This document shows positions 49,822 to 52,194 of a DNA stretch of 52,194 nucleotides, in pieces. Source of the DNA: Streptacidiphilus fuscans (GTDB taxonomy: Bacteria; Actinomycetota; Actinomycetes; Streptomycetales; Streptomycetaceae). The stretch lies in the NCBI RefSeq assembly GCF_015690355.1, contig NZ_JADPRT010000017.1, positions 147,817 through 200,010 of the forward strand. The letters are read 5' to 3'. The notes beneath the pieces were generated by a model that ran no database searches, was not told the DNA's origin, and saw only the letters and a list, made by a program, of their open reading frames with translations. Position numbers and translations under genes: made by a program. The first letter of the stretch is position 1. Each line of letters starts with the position of its first letter.

Positions 49822-50847
49822 ATGCTGACGCATCGTCACTTCTGGCGGGCGCGCCGCTGGGCATCGTCGGCGCTGCTGTGCGGCGCCCTGGTCGCATGCT
49901 GCGGCCCGCTGGCACTCAGCCTGCCAGCGAGCGCCGCCGCGCTTCCCGCACACCAGACGCTCCAGCCCCTCCAACCTCTCCAGCAGCGCGCCACACCGGG
50001 CTGGGAGACGCTGGCCTGGGGCGACGACGCCTACGGCCAGGCGACCCTTCCGGACGACGCCAAGCAGGACGTGAGCGCGGTCTCCGCCGGCGACTTCCAC
50101 TCACTCGCCCTCAAGGACGGGGGCGTCATCGCCTGGGGCAGCGACCTCTACCACCAGACGGACGTGCCCGCCTCGCTCTCCTCCGGCGTCACCGCCGTCT
50201 CCGCCGGCTACCTGCACTCGCTCGCGGTCAAGGACGGCGCGGTCGTGGCCTGGGGCAGCAACCGGATGGGCTCTACGGACGTTCCGGCGGACGCGAAGTC
50301 GGGCGTCAGCGCCGTGGCCGCAGGGCAGTTCTTCTCCCTCGCGCTGAAGAACGGCGCAGTGGTCGCGTGGGGGGACAACCGCTACGAGCAGACCAGCGTC
50401 CCCGAGGAGGCCCGCACCGACGTCAAGGCCATCGCCGCAGGTCAGTACCACGCGCTGGCGCTCACCGACGCGGGCAAGGTCATCGCCTGGGGTGACAACC
50501 GCAGCAAGCAGACCGACATCCCGGCGGTGGTCAAGAACGGTGTGGCGACGGCGATCGCGGCGGGCAAGGACTTCTCCGTCGCCGTCGTCAACGGCCGGGT
50601 CTACGCCTGGGGCAGCAAGCTCGCCAACCAGAACGTCCCCGCCCTCGCGCAGTCCAAGGTCACCGCGGTGGCCGCCGGATACGACCACATCGTCGCCTTG
50701 CTCGACGGCGGGCGCGCCATCGACTGGAAGGTCAACACCACCGGGGTGACGGCCGTCCCGGCCCTGGCCGGGACGAAGGTCCAGGCCGTCTCCGCGGGCG
50801 CGTACCACGCACTCGCGCTGCGCGGAGACCCGCCGCCCACGCAGTGA
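49822..50847 (+). CDS. Secreted RCC1-like repeat protein
   Basis: 341 residues from ATG 49822, preceded by AAGGAG and GAGGGA; an in-frame GTG at 49762 that overlaps the previous gene is possible too. Signal peptide 'ALLCGALVACCGPLALSLPA'. The mature part is about seven RCC1-type repeats, each with 'VxAGxxHSLALKDGxVxAWG' character ('AVSAGDFHSLALKDGGVIAW', 'AIAAGQYHALALTDAGKVIA'). These should close a seven-bladed propeller used for binding. Last gene of the coupled secreted cluster; followed by a strong terminator. Confidence 0.88.
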   Translation: MLTHRHFWRARRWASSALLCGALVACCGPLALSLPASAAALPAHQTLQPLQPLQQRATPGWETLAWGDDAYGQATLPDDAKQDVSAVSAGDFHSLALKDGGVIAWGSDLYHQTDVPASLSSGVTAVSAGYLHSLAVKDGAVVAWGSNRMGSTDVPADAKSGVSAVAAGQFFSLALKNGAVVAWGDNRYEQTSVPEEARTDVKAIAAGQYHALALTDAGKVIAWGDNRSKQTDIPAVVKNGVATAIAAGKDFSVAVVNGRVYAWGSKLANQNVPALAQSKVTAVAAGYDHIVALLDGGRAIDWKVNTTGVTAVPALAGTKVQAVSAGAYHALALRGDPPPTQ

Positions 50848-50855
50848 GCGAACCC

Positions 50856-50891
50856 CCGTGCAGGCCCCGACCACCATCGGGGCCTGCACGG
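50856..50891 (+). terminator. Terminator of the secreted-protein cluster
   Basis: Perfect 15-bp arms (50856-50870, 50877-50891) and a 6-base loop, 9 bp after the RCC1-like gene stop codon. It probably serves both the plus-strand cluster and the convergent DoxX-like gene. Confidence 0.85.
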
Positions 50892-50950
50892 CGTTACCGC
50901 TCGAACGGCATGAGCGACGCTGGAGCGGGCCGCACGCGGGACGTACAGCG

Positions 50951-51532
50951 TCAGGCCGGGATCGACCCGGCCGCCGGGCCGGACAGCCAGGCCAGGCGGC
51001 CGAGCCGGGGCCGCAGTCTGGCGTCCAGGCTCCAGGTCGCACCTGCGTGCGCGTGCAGCAGGGCCAGCGAGGCGAAGATGTAGGCGACGGAGGGGCCCAC
51101 GTCGGTGATGCCGGGCGTGTTCCACGGCAGCCCGAAGGCTTCGGCGGTGGACCAGACGCCCAGCGCGTACAGGGCGCTGCCGACGAAGACGGCGTTGCTG
51201 AACACCCCGAGGATCAGCCCTAAGGCGATGGCGGTCTCGGTCACAGCGGTCACCACCGCGAACGCGCCAGGCGAGGCTCCGCCGATGGTGTGCCACAGCT
51301 GGAGCCACTGGTGGATGACCGGGGTGTGGATGGCCGTTCCCTGGCCGAGTTCGTCGCTGATCGTCTGGCCGTGGATGAACCCCGGCAGCCACTTGAACGA
51401 GGCGTCGACGGCCCAGACCAGGCCGAAGCCGATACGCACGACCGCGGCCCGATGCAGGCGCCTGGTGCTCCGGTCGGCGGCGGACGCGCCGGTGCGCGAA
51501 CTCCGTCGCGAGGGTGCGGTTGTTGTTGTCAC
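50951..51532 (-). CDS. DoxX-like membrane protein with a TTA codon
   Basis: 193 residues from GTG 51532 with AAGGAG six bases upstream. Four membrane helices in DoxX arrangement ('VVRIGFGLVWAVDASFKWLP', 'AFAVVTAVTETAIALGLILG', 'NAVFVGSALYALGVWS', 'SVAYIFASLALLHAHAG'). DoxX proteins are linked to quinone or thiol redox at the membrane. Leu104 is coded by TTA (51221-51223), the rare codon read by the bldA tRNA in streptomycetes, so its translation may be tied to development. Confidence 0.87.
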   Translation of the reverse strand: MTTTTAPSRRSSRTGASAADRSTRRLHRAAVVRIGFGLVWAVDASFKWLPGFIHGQTISDELGQGTAIHTPVIHQWLQLWHTIGGASPGAFAVVTAVTETAIALGLILGVFSNAVFVGSALYALGVWSTAEAFGLPWNTPGITDVGPSVAYIFASLALLHAHAGATWSLDARLRPRLGRLAWLSGPAAGSIPA

Positions 51533-51770
51533 GAATGCTCCTTGAGTGTGCCGTGTGCGTGGACAGCCCCCGTGGAACACCGCCTGACGGAAGGACAAAC
51601 AGCAGGAAACCAGCCCCGATCGGGTGTCTCCCCGTGAGATGGTGACTATGCGAACGTAACGGCGCTCCATGGCCATGACAACAAATTCCCGGATCCTCAG
51701 AGCAGGTTCAGACAACCAGCCGGACGCCGCCTGGACGTGACGCGTCCCGGGTCGTGTCGTTGAACCTGAC

Positions 51771-52046
51771 ATGAAGAAGATGCTCACCCTCGGGCTCCTC
51801 GCCACCGCCACCCTCGGCATCGCCGCCCCCGCCGCGCAGGCCGACACCCCCAGCCCCCTCGGGCCCGTCGCCGACATCGGCCCCGACGCGAACGGGGTCC
51901 ACGCCCTCGGCAACTGGTGCACCTCCACCGCGTCCGCGGTCACCCAGGAGGTCGCCGCCCTGCCCGCCGTCGGGTCGTTGGCGCGGGCGCCGCTCGCCCA
52001 GAAGGGATGCAGCACTACGACGGGCGCCGTCAGCTCCCTGCCGTAG
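51771..52046 (+). CDS. Small secreted protein
   Basis: 91 residues from ATG 51771. Signal peptide 'MLTLGLLATATLGIAAPAAQ' then ADT; a mature peptide of about 65 residues with two Cys ('LGNWCTSTASAVTQEV', 'LAQKGCSTTTGAV'). Similar small secreted peptides are common in streptomycetes; none is characterised to my knowledge. It is not a chaplin (no GN-VS core). Divergent from the DoxX-like gene and followed by a strong hairpin. Confidence 0.72.
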   Translation: MKKMLTLGLLATATLGIAAPAAQADTPSPLGPVADIGPDANGVHALGNWCTSTASAVTQEVAALPAVGSLARAPLAQKGCSTTTGAVSSLP

Positions 52047-52124
52047 GGCCGCTTCCTGCCGCAGGCGGGCGCCACAGGCCCCACGGGCACAGGCCACCGC
52101 AGGCACCACCGCACGCACGAGAAC

Positions 52125-52158
52125 GGCCGGGTGACGAACGCCCGTTCGTCACCCGGCC
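52125..52158 (+). terminator. Terminator of the small secreted protein gene
   Basis: Perfect 16-bp arms (52125-52140, 52143-52158) with a 2-base spacer, 78 bp downstream of the stop codon. Confidence 0.75.
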
Positions 52159-52194
52159 CCACCACCGGTGTCCTCGCGCGTCCCCCGGCCGCGC

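Overview
The window is very GC-rich actinobacterial DNA. A gamma-butyrolactone (AfsA/ArpA-type) signalling locus, a LytR-CpsA-Psr protein next to a DUF6542-type membrane protein, DUF6879 cassettes, a large LuxR-type LAL regulator and many secreted proteins all point to Streptomycetaceae. One S53 peptidase and two G1 (glutamic) peptidases, both acid-active families, suggest an acid-soil genus such as Streptacidiphilus; that is an inference. No rRNA, tRNA, CRISPR array or complete insertion sequence was seen. The first ~100 bases are a C-rich low-complexity run that looks like a contig end.

Layout. 0.1-8.1 kb (minus): secreted S53 peptidase, LAL regulator, small membrane protein, LCP protein and DUF6542-type protein. 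8.7-10.3 kb (plus): tandem G1 peptidases separated by a perfect hairpin. 10.3-14.7 kb (minus): PucR-type regulator, class II aldolase-like protein, small protein plus metallophosphoesterase, a 36-bp perfect palindrome and a small acidic protein. 14.7-16.3 kb: a DUF6879 cassette bracketed by two 87-bp direct repeats and ending in a truncated XRE regulator. 16.3-23.3 kb: Nudix hydrolase, GH92 mannosidase fused to a beta-propeller, SAM methyltransferase, Fic protein and a small membrane protein.

23.4-28.3 kb is an autoregulator locus: AfsA-type synthase and receptor diverging from a shared promoter, a reductase translationally coupled to the receptor, a second TetR regulator lacking the ligand-binding Trp, and a P450. 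Four candidate operators share one strict pattern, ACC-N8-GGTT. They sit in front of the synthase, the receptor and (twice) the second TetR gene, which predicts a ligand-controlled circuit.

28.4-36.0 kb is the most unusual block. Five minus-strand genes overlap each other by 4 nt. They encode two small membrane proteins (one with 13 P-T tetrapeptide repeats), a PrsW-like polytopic protein, a small exported protein and a 756-residue exported, C-terminally anchored protein with a deaminase-like HSE...PCAKTC signature. An FHA protein and a transmembrane Ser/Thr kinase diverge from it. I propose this as an undescribed envelope-associated signalling or effector system.

36.1-44.5 kb holds an alpha/beta hydrolase, an FMN glutamate-synthase-like protein, a deletion scar joining two gene remnants, a dienelactone-hydrolase-like protein, a GlxA-type regulator, a secreted protein, a divergent LysR/EamA pair, and a second DUF6879 cassette with a truncated partner and a tiny Cys-rich gene. 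44.5-52.2 kb holds a processive GT2 glycosyltransferase, a run of four secreted proteins (two sharing a Cys module, one with RCC1-like repeats), a DoxX-like protein with a TTA codon, and a small secreted protein.
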